Origin: Candidatus Leptovillus gracilis
GTDB lineage: Bacteria > Chloroflexota > Anaerolineae > Promineifilales > Promineifilaceae
Reading direction: 5' to 3'
Assembly (NCBI GenBank): GCA_016716065.1
Contig: JADJXA010000010.1
Span: forward strand, 104,148 to 168,147
DNA length: 64,000 bases
Positions 38,501 to 47,199 of this stretch are shown piece after piece. Position 1 is the first letter of the stretch, and each line of letters opens with the position of its first letter. Position numbers and translations under genes: made by a program. The notes under the pieces are model-generated. The model ran no database searches. It was not told where the DNA came from and saw nothing but the letters and a program-made list of their open reading frames with translations.

Positions 38501-39697
38501 ATGCACAAGTTCCTACTTCTGATAGCCGGATTATGGTTGGTGGGCTGCGGCACGGCCGTTATCCCTGCCGCGCCGACCGCCATGCCCACCTCAGCGCCAG
38601 CGCCCACCCCAGCGCCAGCGCCTACCCCGCTGCCTACCGCCCTCATGAGCGACGAACCGGTCACACCGTTGTTTGGCTCCCCGGCATACGGCATCCACAT
38701 CGCTCAATGGTGGCAGCTAGACGCCCTGGACCGCGACCTCAAACTGGCCCAAGAAATGGGCTTCGGTTGGATCAAGCAAGCCTTTTCCTGGCGCGACATC
38801 GAAGGCTACGGCAAAGGACAGTACGACTGGTTCCGCCCCGATGTGATCGTTGAATCGGCCGAAAGCGCCGGTTTGCAGCTTGTCGTGCGCATAGACCACC
38901 AACCTTTGTGGTCGGTACGCTCGCTGCCCGACGAAAAAATCACCCCCAACCAACCGCCGGTGGACTACCAAGATTTCGCTGACTTTTGCGGCGTGCTGGC
39001 CGCCCGTTACCAGGGGCGCATCGCCGCCTACCAAGTATGGAACGAGCCAAACCTGAGCCGTGAATGGGGTGGCGAATCGCCTGACCCAGCCGCCTACACC
39101 GAGCTGCTTCGGGTCTGCTATGAAGCCATCAAAGCCGCCGACCCCCAGGCCATCGTCATTTCGGCCGGGCTGGCGCCCACCGGCACGCAGCCGCCGGACG
39201 CCATGCCCGACACCGACTTCTTGCAAGGCATGTACGACGCCGGCGCCGCCAGCTACTTCGATGCACTGGGTGTCCATGCCCCTGGCTACAAAGCGCCGCC
39301 AGAACTATCGGCCGATGAGGTAGCAGCCAGCTACGACTATGGGCAGGGACGCTGGTTTGCCTTTCGGCGGGTGGAAGATATGCGCGCCATCATGGTTGCC
39401 AATGGCGATGGAGCCAAACAGGTGGCTATCATGGAGATGGGCTGGATACTAAACCAGGAGATGCACCCCAGCTATACCTGGCACGGCGTCACAGAAGCCG
39501 AGCAGGCGGATTACCTGGTGCGAGCTTACCAATATGCCCAGGAGAACTGGCAGCCCTGGATTGGCCTGATGACCACCATCTACATGGCCGACGCCAACTG
39601 GACGCCGGAAGAAAATGAACAGTGGTGGTGGGCCATTGTATTACCGGACGGCACGCCGCGCCTGGCTTATGCCGCGCTGAGCGCGATGCCGAAGTGA
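38501..39697 (+). CDS. Third lipoprotein GH-A clan glycoside hydrolase
   Basis: 398 residues. The signal peptide MHKFLLLIAGLWLVGCG has lipobox Cys at about 16, then an Ala/Pro/Thr linker (to about 50) and a GH-A barrel: YGIHIAQWW, YQVWNEPNLSREW (acid/base Glu) and AIMEMGWIL (nucleophile Glu with Met in place of Thr/Phe). It is more divergent from its two upstream relatives. The chain probably arose by duplication. ATG 38501; no clear ribosome-binding site because the gap is repeat DNA. Confidence 0.82.
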   Translation: MHKFLLLIAGLWLVGCGTAVIPAAPTAMPTSAPAPTPAPAPTPLPTALMSDEPVTPLFGSPAYGIHIAQWWQLDALDRDLKLAQEMGFGWIKQAFSWRDIEGYGKGQYDWFRPDVIVESAESAGLQLVVRIDHQPLWSVRSLPDEKITPNQPPVDYQDFADFCGVLAARYQGRIAAYQVWNEPNLSREWGGESPDPAAYTELLRVCYEAIKAADPQAIVISAGLAPTGTQPPDAMPDTDFLQGMYDAGAASYFDALGVHAPGYKAPPELSADEVAASYDYGQGRWFAFRRVEDMRAIMVANGDGAKQVAIMEMGWILNQEMHPSYTWHGVTEAEQADYLVRAYQYAQENWQPWIGLMTTIYMADANWTPEENEQWWWAIVLPDGTPRLAYAALSAMPK

Positions 39698-39752
39698 GTA
39701 GTGTTCAGAAGCCAGTGTTCAGCGCATCACTGAGTACTGAACACTGGACATT
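39697..39752. repeat. Family A repeat
   Basis: AGTAGTGTTCAGAAGCCAGTG, then ACTGAGTACTGAACACTGGAC, downstream of the third GH gene. Confidence 0.75.
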
Positions 39753-39766
39753 CCCACAAGGTTCTT

Positions 39767-40261
39767 ATGCTCTGGTTACTAGCCATTTCCTATTGGATTC
39801 ATTTGTTGGCGACGGTGGTGTGGTTGGGGGGATTGGCGTTGATGGCGTTGGTGGGCTGGCCGGCTTTGCGCCAGGGTACACTGGCGGATAACCAATGGTT
39901 TGCGCTGCAAAAGCGCTTTCTGCCCTGGGCCAATGGCAGCCTGCTGCTGCTGCTGATTACTGGCTTTGTGCAGATGACCAATGATCCCAATTATAACGGC
40001 TTCTTGGCGATAGATGGGGTGTGGGCCTGGGCGATGTTGCTGAAACATATCGCCTTTGTGGGCATGGGCTTGTTGACGGCTTATGTGCAGTTTTCGCTGT
40101 ATCCGGCCATGTCCCGGTTGTCGTTGGTAGCCGACAGCCGACCGCAGCTTGCCGCCGCCGAACAGGAGAAATTGAGGCGCAAAGAGATTCAGTTTTTACG
40201 GCTGAATCTGGGGTGTGCAGCGCTGATTTTGCTGTTTACGGCCGTGGCAACGGCCGTCTAG
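39767..40261 (+). CDS. CopD-like four-helix membrane protein
   Basis: 164 residues with four membrane helices: SYWIHLLATVVWLGGLALMA, WANGSLLLLLITGFVQM, AWAMLLKHIAFVGMGLL and LRLNLGCAALILLFTAVATA. The HLLATVVWLGG helix and the Lys-His-Ile helix match the CopD/YebZ domain, which supports copper or heme-linked oxidase function in known members. Start ATG 39767. Possibly relevant to the copper oxidase downstream, but distance makes it a guess. Confidence 0.75.
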   Translation: MLWLLAISYWIHLLATVVWLGGLALMALVGWPALRQGTLADNQWFALQKRFLPWANGSLLLLLITGFVQMTNDPNYNGFLAIDGVWAWAMLLKHIAFVGMGLLTAYVQFSLYPAMSRLSLVADSRPQLAAAEQEKLRRKEIQFLRLNLGCAALILLFTAVATAV

Positions 40262-40372
40262 TGGTATTCAGCAACCAGTGTTCAGTAACCAGTATTAGTA
40301 TTCAGTAACCAGTGTTCAGTCGGCGTAACCTATGTCAGATTCCCACTGAACACCGAACACTGAACACTGTAA
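40261..40372. repeat. Family A repeat, both orientations
   Basis: GTGGTATTCAGCAACCAGTG and three more forward units, then CCCACTGAACACCGAACACTG in reverse. Confidence 0.8.
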
Positions 40373-40456
40373 CCGTGTAAGCATGCCTGTAAGCCATGCC
40401 TGCCAAGATTCAGGTAGTAAACATTGTGGCGCATTTGCAATTCTGGAGAAATCAGG

Positions 40457-41164
40457 GTGCAGGTATCCTTTTTAGACGACGAATTACCTTCCGCGCTGCC
40501 CAGGCGCGATTCCCAAACCGGCGATTACAATTTAGCCCAAGCCAGGCAGGCGGCGCCGCGACAACCGGCGCACTGGCTCAAGACGCTGCTTGATTACAGC
40601 ATCACGCTGCCGGGACTACTGTTTATTTTGCCCTTGCTGCTGCTGTTGGCCGCGCTGATCAAGCTGGATTCGCCCGGCCCGGTAATCCATCGGCGGCTAA
40701 TGATGGGGCAGCACGGCCGTCCCTTTTATGCCTTCAAATTCCGCACCATGGTCGTCAACGGCGACGCCATCCTCGCCCAGAATCCTCACCTGCAAGCTGA
40801 ACTGGCGCAAAATTTTAAGCTCAAAAACGACCCCCGCGTCACACGCATCGGCCATTTGCTGCGTAAATACAGCCTGGATGAGCTGCCGCAGCTTTTGAAT
40901 GTGCTGGCCGGGCAGATGTCGCTGATTGGGCCGCGGTTTGTCACGCCACAAGAAATTGCCAAATACGGGCCGCATGGCGACACTTTGCTGACGGTGCTGC
41001 CAGGTCTGACAGGGTTATGGCAGGTAAGCGGCCGTTCCGACACTTCCTACGACGAACGCATTCGCCTGGACATGCTCTACATTCACCACTGGTCGCTGGC
41101 CCTGGACCTGAGGATTTTGCTGCGCACGCCGTTGGTGGTGCTACAGGGCAAAGGGGCGTACTAG
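40457..41164 (+). CDS. Exopolysaccharide-type sugar-phosphate transferase
   Basis: 235 residues of the bacterial sugar transferase (polyprenyl-phosphate phosphoglycosyltransferase) family. It attaches a sugar phosphate to the lipid carrier at the start of polysaccharide synthesis. Seen: one membrane helix (ITLPGLLFILPLLLLLAAL), then PGPVIHRRLMMGQHGRPFYAFKFRTM (family motif split here into GRPFYAFKFRTM), KYSLDELPQLLNVLAGQMSL with the Asp-Glu catalytic pair, and GPRFVTPQEIAKY. The GTG start at 40457 is preceded by TCTGGAGAAATCAGG. A single gene here; other glycosyltransferases are not in the window. Confidence 0.92.
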   Translation: MQVSFLDDELPSALPRRDSQTGDYNLAQARQAAPRQPAHWLKTLLDYSITLPGLLFILPLLLLLAALIKLDSPGPVIHRRLMMGQHGRPFYAFKFRTMVVNGDAILAQNPHLQAELAQNFKLKNDPRVTRIGHLLRKYSLDELPQLLNVLAGQMSLIGPRFVTPQEIAKYGPHGDTLLTVLPGLTGLWQVSGRSDTSYDERIRLDMLYIHHWSLALDLRILLRTPLVVLQGKGAY

Positions 41165-41210
41165 CGATCAACGGTTAACATCTGCCCGTTAATTTGGTAC
41201 ACTGGACCAG

Positions 41211-42275
41211 ATGATACGGATTGATGGCAGCCAGGGGGAAGGGGGCGGGCAAGTTTTGCGGACTTGCCTTAGTTTGTCGGCGCTGACGGGACGGCCGTTT
41301 CACCTGCGCCATATTCGCGCCAATCGCCGCAAGCCCGGCTTGCGCCCGCAGCATCTAACGGCCGTGCGCGCCGCCGCCGCGATCTGCCAGGCCCACGTCA
41401 GCGGTGATCACCTCAATGCCTCAACCCTCGAATTTCATCCCCAGGTCCCCCCGACGGCTGGCGCATACACCTTCGACGTGACCCAGGCGGCTCAGGGCGG
41501 CTCCGCCGGGGCGGTGACACTGATTTTTCAGGCGGTGTTGTGGCCGCTGCTGTTTGCCGCCGCACCAACCCAACTCACCCTGCGCGGCGGGACCCACGTA
41601 CCGTTTAGCCCGCCATTCCATTACCTGACCGAGGTATTTGGCCCGGCAGTGGCCCGGCTGGGCGCAGCTTTCAGCGCCAACCTGACGGCCTGGGGCTGGT
41701 ATCCCATGGGCGGCGGCGAGATGATCGCCATCATCCAGCCCATCCACCAATTAACCACCGCCGACCTGAGCCGGACGGCCGTTGCCCATGCCCGCGTTAG
41801 AGGGCTGGCGGCTGTGACCAACCTGCCAGCCGACATTCCGCAGCGGATGGCGCGCCGGGCAGATAATCTGCTGCGCCAGGCGAAGCTGCTTGGGCAGGTA
41901 ACGGCCGTGCGCGAACGTGGTCTGGGGCCAGGCGCGGGCATCTTCCTATGGCTGCCGCAGGCCGGGTTCAGCAGCCTGGGGCGCAAAGGGCTGCCGGCGG
42001 ACAAAGTGGCGGAAACGGCCGTTGCCGAATGCCGCGCTTTTATGGACAATGGGGCCGACGTGGACAAACGATTGGCAGACCAACTGCTGCTACCCCTGGC
42101 CCTGGCCCACGGGCGTTCCCACTTTACGACCGACCAAATTACCCAACATACCCTGACCAACGTCGCCCTGCTGCGCGACTGGTTAAATGTCTCTATAACC
42201 ATCGTCGGCGAGCTGAACCAGCCCGGCGCGATCACCATAGAGGGTATTGGTTATATGAGTAGCCGTAATCCGTAA
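41211..42275 (+). CDS. rtcA: RNA 3'-terminal phosphate cyclase
   Basis: 354 residues. RtcA converts RNA 3'-phosphate to 2',3'-cyclic phosphate using ATP, through an enzyme-AMP intermediate on histidine. Visible: GSQGEGGGQVLRTCLSLSAL at the start, LRPQHLTAVRAAA, the signature RGLGPGAGIF, and QHTLTNVALL with the catalytic His (about residue 309). The final residues (SSRNP) come from a repeat (AGCCGTAATCCG), so the natural end has been altered or extended. No RtcB ligase or RtcR regulator is beside it. The next gene is RNase Z. Confidence 0.95.
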   Translation: MIRIDGSQGEGGGQVLRTCLSLSALTGRPFHLRHIRANRRKPGLRPQHLTAVRAAAAICQAHVSGDHLNASTLEFHPQVPPTAGAYTFDVTQAAQGGSAGAVTLIFQAVLWPLLFAAAPTQLTLRGGTHVPFSPPFHYLTEVFGPAVARLGAAFSANLTAWGWYPMGGGEMIAIIQPIHQLTTADLSRTAVAHARVRGLAAVTNLPADIPQRMARRADNLLRQAKLLGQVTAVRERGLGPGAGIFLWLPQAGFSSLGRKGLPADKVAETAVAECRAFMDNGADVDKRLADQLLLPLALAHGRSHFTTDQITQHTLTNVALLRDWLNVSITIVGELNQPGAITIEGIGYMSSRNP

Positions 42276-42335
42276 ACCGTATTCCGTAGGGTGGCACCTT
42301 TGGCAGAGGCTAATAGAAAACGGCTTACGGCTGTG
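42259..42335. repeat. Family B repeat overlapping the rtcA end
   Basis: AGCCGTAATCCGTAAACCG, TATTCCG and GAAAACGGCTTACGGC units. The rtcA stop lies inside it. Confidence 0.75.
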
Positions 42336-42378
42336 AGGGATATTCATCCTGGCGTTGCGGAGATCACGGAGGAATAAA

Positions 42379-42444
42379 ATGTTTAATCGCCGCACCCTCC
42401 CCGCCGCCGTGGTGCAATTTTTAAGAAATCATCACTATGTTTGA
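42379..42444 (+). CDS. 21-aa upstream ORF overlapping rnz
   Basis: ATG 42379 follows ACGGAGGAATAAA, an excellent ribosome-binding site. The peptide MFNRRTLPAAVVQFLRNHHYV ends at TGA 42442-42444, inside the start of rnz (ATG 42437). rnz itself has no clear ribosome-binding site, so translation of this ORF probably couples to it. Confidence 0.5.
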   Translation: MFNRRTLPAAVVQFLRNHHYV

Positions 42445-43396
42445 ACTTGTCTTTCTTGGCACTTCCTCTTCGGCCCCTTCGGTGCAGCGTGGGCTGTCTG
42501 GGCACATCATCATGCACCGCCAATATCGCTTTTTGCTGGACTGCGGCGAGGGAACGCAGCGCCAGATTTTGCACAGCGGCCTGGGCTTTAAGCGGTTGAA
42601 CAAGGTGCTGCTGACCCACAGCCACCTGGACCATATCCTCGGTCTAGGCGGGCTGCTTTCCACCCTCACGCGCTGGGAAAATCTGGAGAGTGTGGATATT
42701 TACGGCGGTCGGGCGACGTTGAAGCGCGTTTCCGACTTGCTGTTTAAGGTGGTGTTTCCCGGCGGCCAGACGCCGCTGGAGATTAACCTGATCACACTGG
42801 AATCGGGCATTGTCATGGAAGACGATAAGTTTGCCCTGTCGGCGTTTCCGGTGAGCCACCGGGGGCCAGACTGTTTTGGTTTTGTGTTTGCGGAGAAGGA
42901 GCGACGGCCGTTTCTGGACGACAAAGCGGCGGCGCTGGGGGTGCCGTCTGGCCCAGAGCGCGGCCGGTTGGTGCGCGGTGAAAGTGTGACATTGGCCAAC
43001 GGCCGTACCATCCACCCCAGCGACGTGTTGGGCGAGACCATCCCTGGCGTCAAATACGTCCACATCGGCGATGTGGGCCGCACCGATACCCTGCTGGAGA
43101 TTTGCCGCAACGCCAACACGCTGGTTATCGAATCCACCTATATCGAGGAAGAAGCAGAGATGGCCGCCCAATTCGGCCACATGACAGCCGCCCGCGCCGC
43201 TCGCCTGGCCCAAGAGGCCGAGGTGCAAAGCCTGATCCTCACCCATCTCTCGCGCCGTTATTTCGAGCGCGACGTGCGCCGCGAAGCGCAGGCCATCTTC
43301 CCCGCCACCTTCGTCGCCCGCGACTTCGACCATTTCCAGATCACCCGCGAAGGGGCGCACCGTTTGCCAAAGAACGAGCAGGGGGAGGTGGGGTGA
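42437..43396 (+). CDS. rnz: Ribonuclease Z (tRNA 3' processing endonuclease)
   Basis: 319-residue metallo-beta-lactamase-fold enzyme that trims the 3' end of tRNA precursors. Motif II THSHLDHILGLGG (about residue 58-70) supplies zinc ligands, FPVSHRGPDCFGF another His, and GDVGRTD and LTHLSRRYFERD the later ones. The opening FLGTSSSAPSVQRG is typical of RNase Z. It begins inside the short ORF 42379-42444 by an 8-base overlap. Adjacent to rtcA, another RNA 3'-end enzyme. Confidence 0.94.
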   Translation: MFELVFLGTSSSAPSVQRGLSGHIIMHRQYRFLLDCGEGTQRQILHSGLGFKRLNKVLLTHSHLDHILGLGGLLSTLTRWENLESVDIYGGRATLKRVSDLLFKVVFPGGQTPLEINLITLESGIVMEDDKFALSAFPVSHRGPDCFGFVFAEKERRPFLDDKAAALGVPSGPERGRLVRGESVTLANGRTIHPSDVLGETIPGVKYVHIGDVGRTDTLLEICRNANTLVIESTYIEEEAEMAAQFGHMTAARAARLAQEAEVQSLILTHLSRRYFERDVRREAQAIFPATFVARDFDHFQITREGAHRLPKNEQGEVG

Positions 43397-43418
43397 CAGG
43401 GTGACAGGACGAGGTTGA

Positions 43419-44792
43419 ATGATGGAAACTGCGGCTGTGGTGATTTGTGGGGCGGGTATTGCCGGGACGGCGGCGGCGTATGCGCTGGCCGTGGGGCATG
43501 GCATGAAAAATGTGGCGCTGGTGGATGAACGGCCGCCCTTAACCCTGACCAGCGATAAATCCAGCGAATGTTACCGCAACTGGTGGCCCAGCCAGGTGAT
43601 GGTGCGTTTTATGAATCGCAGCATTGACCTGCTGGAGAAGCTGGCAGACGAGAGCGATAACTATTTTCACCTGAACCGGCGCGGCTATGTGTACGTGGCC
43701 GCCAGCCGGGAAACGGCCGTCTCCCTGCAACAATCCGCCGCCCACATTGCCACCCTGGGCGCGGGCGATTTGCGCATTCACGACGGCCGGGGCACCCTCT
43801 ACCAACCCGCCGATCCCCACGCCTACCGCCAGCAGCCCACCGGCGCGGATTTGCTGCTGGGCAGCGACCTCATACGCGCCCACTTCCCATTTGTGACGCC
43901 AGAAGCAACGGCCGTGCTGCATGTCCGACGCGCCGGTTGGCTAAGCGCGCAGCAGTTGGGCATGTATTTGTGGCAGCAGGCCAGGGAACATGGGGCGAGA
44001 TTGGTAAACGGCCGTGTCACCCACGTCAGCCAGACCAACGGCGCTGTGAGCGGCGTCCGGGTAGCCGCCGCCGGGCAGACCATCCACCTGTCTACAGGCC
44101 GGTTTGTCAACGCTGCCGGTCCTTTTTTGCGCCAGGTGGGGCAAATGGTAGGCGTAGAGTTGCCCATAACCAACGAACTGCACGGCAAAATTGCCCTGGA
44201 AGACCCCCTGGGCATTATCCCCCGAGACGCGCCGATGATGATCTACAACGACGCCGTGACGCCGCCCTGGTCGGACGACGAGCGGGCTTACCTGGCGGAA
44301 CAGGCAGAGACCCGCCACTTGTTGGGCGCGCTGCCGCCGGGGGCGCATTTTCGGCCAGAGGGTGGGCCGGGCAGCCAAACGCTGTTAATGTTGTGGCCCT
44401 ACCATACGGCCGTGCAAGACACCCCCCGCTGGCCGCTGCAATTCGACCCGGAGTACCCCGACGTGGCCCTACGCGGCCTGGCCTGCCTGGCCCCTGGGCT
44501 GGCAGCCTATTTTGAACGTCGGGGCAAGCCGGTGATTGATGGCGGCCATTACACCCGCACGGTGGAAAATCGGCCGTTGATTGGACCGCTGCCGCTGGCC
44601 GGGGCTTATGTGGTGGGGGCGTTGTCTGGTTATGGCATTATGGCGGCGCCGGCGGCCGGGGAACTGCTGGCGGCGCATATCACCGACGATTCCCTGCCTG
44701 ATTATGCGCCAGCCTTCTTGCCGTCGCGCTATGAAGACCCGGCCTATCAGGCGCAGGCGGCGCGTTGGGCGGCTGAGGATGGGCAGTTGTAG
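43419..44792 (+). CDS. FAD-dependent oxidoreductase (DAO family)
   Basis: 457 residues. N-terminal FAD-binding AAVVICGAGIAGTAAAYALA (GxGxxG), then FVNAAGPFLRQVG and C-terminal NRPLIGPLPLAGAYVVGALS with GYGIMAAPAAGELLA, the pattern of glycine/sarcosine/D-amino-acid oxidases and dehydrogenases. Oxidation of an amine or amino acid is likely; the substrate is unknown. Two adjacent ATGs (43419, 43422); the first is used. It lies 22 bases after rnz, with a GGGTGACAGGGTGACAGG repeat between, so may be co-transcribed. Confidence 0.88.
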   Translation: MMETAAVVICGAGIAGTAAAYALAVGHGMKNVALVDERPPLTLTSDKSSECYRNWWPSQVMVRFMNRSIDLLEKLADESDNYFHLNRRGYVYVAASRETAVSLQQSAAHIATLGAGDLRIHDGRGTLYQPADPHAYRQQPTGADLLLGSDLIRAHFPFVTPEATAVLHVRRAGWLSAQQLGMYLWQQAREHGARLVNGRVTHVSQTNGAVSGVRVAAAGQTIHLSTGRFVNAAGPFLRQVGQMVGVELPITNELHGKIALEDPLGIIPRDAPMMIYNDAVTPPWSDDERAYLAEQAETRHLLGALPPGAHFRPEGGPGSQTLLMLWPYHTAVQDTPRWPLQFDPEYPDVALRGLACLAPGLAAYFERRGKPVIDGGHYTRTVENRPLIGPLPLAGAYVVGALSGYGIMAAPAAGELLAAHITDDSLPDYAPAFLPSRYEDPAYQAQAARWAAEDGQL

Positions 44793-44839
44793 GCGTCAAA
44801 TGTCAGGCGTCAGGCATTAACATTCAAAGCAGGGCGGAG

Positions 44840-44926
44840 AACATGGATTTACAGGATTTGCGGATGAAGCAGGTCGAGAAGTAAATCCGTAAATCCTGCT
44901 AATCCGCTGTCCCTCTAGTGGGCTGT
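44840..44926. repeat. Family G GGATTTACAGGATTTGCGG repeat
   Basis: ACATGGATTTACAGGATTTG and later AATCCGTAAATCCTGC form inverted arms. A second copy is at 47110-47198 (ACACGGATTTACAAGATTTG). Confidence 0.8.
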
Positions 44927-45063
44927 CGGAAAAGTAGAAATGGATACACGGATGACATGGATTTAACGGATTTACACCGATTTTCTGGTGATTTATCCGT
45001 AAAAATCCGTCGAATCCGTTCAATCCGTGTACCTATCCTGAGTTCTCCGACAGGCTGTTAGCT
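44926..45063. mobile_element. Putative non-autonomous element with terminal inverted repeats
   Basis: Outer GGGCTGTCGGA (about 44931-44941) and TCCGACAGGCT (about 45047-45057) are near-perfect inverse arms, flanked by CTAG and TTAG. The interior contains GGATTTAACGG and complementary AATCCGTCGAATCCG units. About 140 bp, no ORF. Resembles a MITE, but no parent transposase was seen. Confidence 0.35.
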
Positions 45064-45100
45064 GAAACGAAACACCCCCCTGACAAGTGACGCCGGCTGC

Positions 45101-46969
45101 CTACGTGGTGTCCAAATACATTTCCACCACTTGCAGCAGTTCGGCGGCGCTGTAGGGCTTTTGCAGAAAGGCGGTGGCTGCCAGGCTGGTAAACCGCTTA
45201 CCGATTTCGGTCTGGCTGTAGCCGGAAGAGAGGATGATTTTGACGCGGGGGTTGCATTGGCGCAGGGCGTGGAACGTTTCTTCGCCGCTCATGCCGGGCA
45301 TAGATAAATCTAAAATGATTAGCCGGACGCTTTTTTGATTTTCACGGAAGGCGTCCAGACCGGCACGGCCGTTTTCTGCCTCAATCACCCTGACCTGGCG
45401 CAGTTCCAGAATATCTACCACCGCCTCGCGGACCAGGGCTTCGTCGTCTATCACCAGGACGGAACCGCGCAAGGGACCGGTATCCACTTTCGGGCTGGCC
45501 TGGGTTTTGGCGGAGGGGTGGATAGCGGGGAAGAACAGGCGGAAAGTGGCCCCCTGGCCTGGATGGGTGGACACTTGTAAGCCTGCTTTGTGGCCGCGCA
45601 AAATGCCTAAAACGGCCGCCAACCCCAGGCCATGTCCCGTGCTGTGTTTGGTTGTGAAAAAGGGATCGAAGATTTTAGCCAGCGTAGCCGCGTCCATGCC
45701 GTGCCCGTCGTCCTGAACTTCCAGGCAAACGTAGCGGCCGGGCGGCAGGGACGAATTGCTGTAAAGGGGGATACGGCCGTTTTCCTCATCCAGGTCCAGG
45801 CTGTTGGTACGCACGGTAACAATTCCCGGCCGCTCACCGATGGCTTCAACCGCGTTAATGATCAGATTCATCACCACCTGCTGAATTTGCCCCAGATCGC
45901 CTTCGATTGCCGGTAATGGTTCGCTCAAGTCAGAGCGCAAGTCAATGTGCTTGGGAACCGCCACCTGGAACAGGTGTAAATGGTCCTGAATGAGGGCGTT
46001 GACCTGGATGGCTCGTTTTTCAAACTGGCCGCGTCCAGAATAGGCCAGGAGCTGCCGGGTAAGGTGGGCGGCGTTTTCAGCCGCTCTGATAGATTTTTCA
46101 ATGTGGGGGCGGGCGTCGGCATATTCGGGCAGCTTCGCCAGGGCCAGAGTTGCCTGCCCCAACATAGCCACCAGCAAATTGTTAAAATCGTGGGCGACGC
46201 CACCGGCCAAAATACCCAGGCTTTCCGTTTTTTGTGTCTGGCGCAGCGTTTCCTCCGCTTGTTTGCGTTCGGTAATGTCGCGGACAATACAAAAAATGAA
46301 GGAGGCGCTGTCGGCTTGTGCCAGGGCTGTGGTCAGCTCTACGGGGATGAGACGGCCGTCTCGATGCCTGAACAGGCTCTCGAAGGGGGCGCCATCTGGA
46401 GACAATGGTACGGCATTCGCCGCGTCGCTGGCCTGCAAATCGCTAAAACGCATGTGCAACAATGTCGGCAGGTCATAGCCCATCATCTGGCACGCCCGTT
46501 GGTTGGCGTCTATGATGTCGTCTGCTGGGGTTAACAAAAAAATAGCGTCGTTGGCTGTCTCAAACAAAGTCTGGTACCGGGCCTGGCTTTCGCGCAACGC
46601 GCCCTCGGTTTGCCGATGACGGGTTATATCTTCGCCAATCGCCAAAACCCCCCAGGGTGTACGGTACACCCATGAATGCAGATAGCTGTTATTGATAGGG
46701 CCTTCGACCATCTGGTCCTGACCTGTTTGCAAAACATTCAGGTAGGCGGCAAAAGAACGCGAGCGGGTAAAGCTGGGCAGCAGATCAGGCAGCTTGTGGC
46801 CCTCCAGATCGGCGATGGGTATTCTTGCCAGCACGCTAAACGCCTGATTGCAATAGAGAATCGTCAGGTCTTCTGTCAGAGCCAGAATAGGGGCGCGTAT
46901 GCTGTTGAGCAAGAGACGGAGATCGCTCTCGTTGTGGCGCAAAGGTGATCCTGGCAGGTCTTCTTTCAT
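45101..46969 (-). CDS. PAS-type hybrid sensor histidine kinase with receiver
   Basis: 622 residues, soluble. Two PAS domains (about residues 20-130: LLLNSIRAPILALTED; about 140-255: YQTLFETANDAIFLL), a HisKA domain with GILAGGVAHDFNNLLVAMLG (phospho-His), HATPase with NLIINAVEAIGE and DDGHGM, and a C-terminal receiver (about 500-620) with DLSMPGMSG phospho-Asp and LQKPYS lysine. Start ATG 46969 (MKEDLP); the extension to 47044 begins TTG with cysteine-rich filler. No separate partner gene is adjacent. Signal unknown; PAS may bind a cofactor. Confidence 0.92.
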   Translation of the reverse strand: MKEDLPGSPLRHNESDLRLLLNSIRAPILALTEDLTILYCNQAFSVLARIPIADLEGHKLPDLLPSFTRSRSFAAYLNVLQTGQDQMVEGPINNSYLHSWVYRTPWGVLAIGEDITRHRQTEGALRESQARYQTLFETANDAIFLLTPADDIIDANQRACQMMGYDLPTLLHMRFSDLQASDAANAVPLSPDGAPFESLFRHRDGRLIPVELTTALAQADSASFIFCIVRDITERKQAEETLRQTQKTESLGILAGGVAHDFNNLLVAMLGQATLALAKLPEYADARPHIEKSIRAAENAAHLTRQLLAYSGRGQFEKRAIQVNALIQDHLHLFQVAVPKHIDLRSDLSEPLPAIEGDLGQIQQVVMNLIINAVEAIGERPGIVTVRTNSLDLDEENGRIPLYSNSSLPPGRYVCLEVQDDGHGMDAATLAKIFDPFFTTKHSTGHGLGLAAVLGILRGHKAGLQVSTHPGQGATFRLFFPAIHPSAKTQASPKVDTGPLRGSVLVIDDEALVREAVVDILELRQVRVIEAENGRAGLDAFRENQKSVRLIILDLSMPGMSGEETFHALRQCNPRVKIILSSGYSQTEIGKRFTSLAATAFLQKPYSAAELLQVVEMYLDTT

Positions 46970-47109
46970 TGCAGAGTCGCAGCAAAAACATTTTGAATAG
47001 GACTGAAATGGAACAGCCCCTGGTTTAGTACACCATGTTAGCAAAAACCTGTGGGTTTGTGACTAGGTATTATGTCACCGTGAGTAACGATCGGCGGCAA
47101 CCCGGTATG

Positions 47110-47198
47110 GCGCTGAACACGGATTTACAAGATTTGCGGATGAATGTGGATGAAACTGGTCGAGAAGTTAATCCGTAAATCCTGCCAACCGCTGTCGC
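47110..47198. repeat. Family G repeat, second copy
   Basis: ACACGGATTTACAAGATTTG, then AATCCGTAAATCCTGCC, downstream of the MDR dehydrogenase gene. Confidence 0.8.
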
Positions 47199-47199
47199 T

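Larger units (their letters stand above)
44793..45100. other. Gap filled with GGATTTAC-type repeats
   Basis: Two repeat elements (44840-44926 and 44926-45063); no gene, promoter or terminator with T-run seen. Confidence 0.6.
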
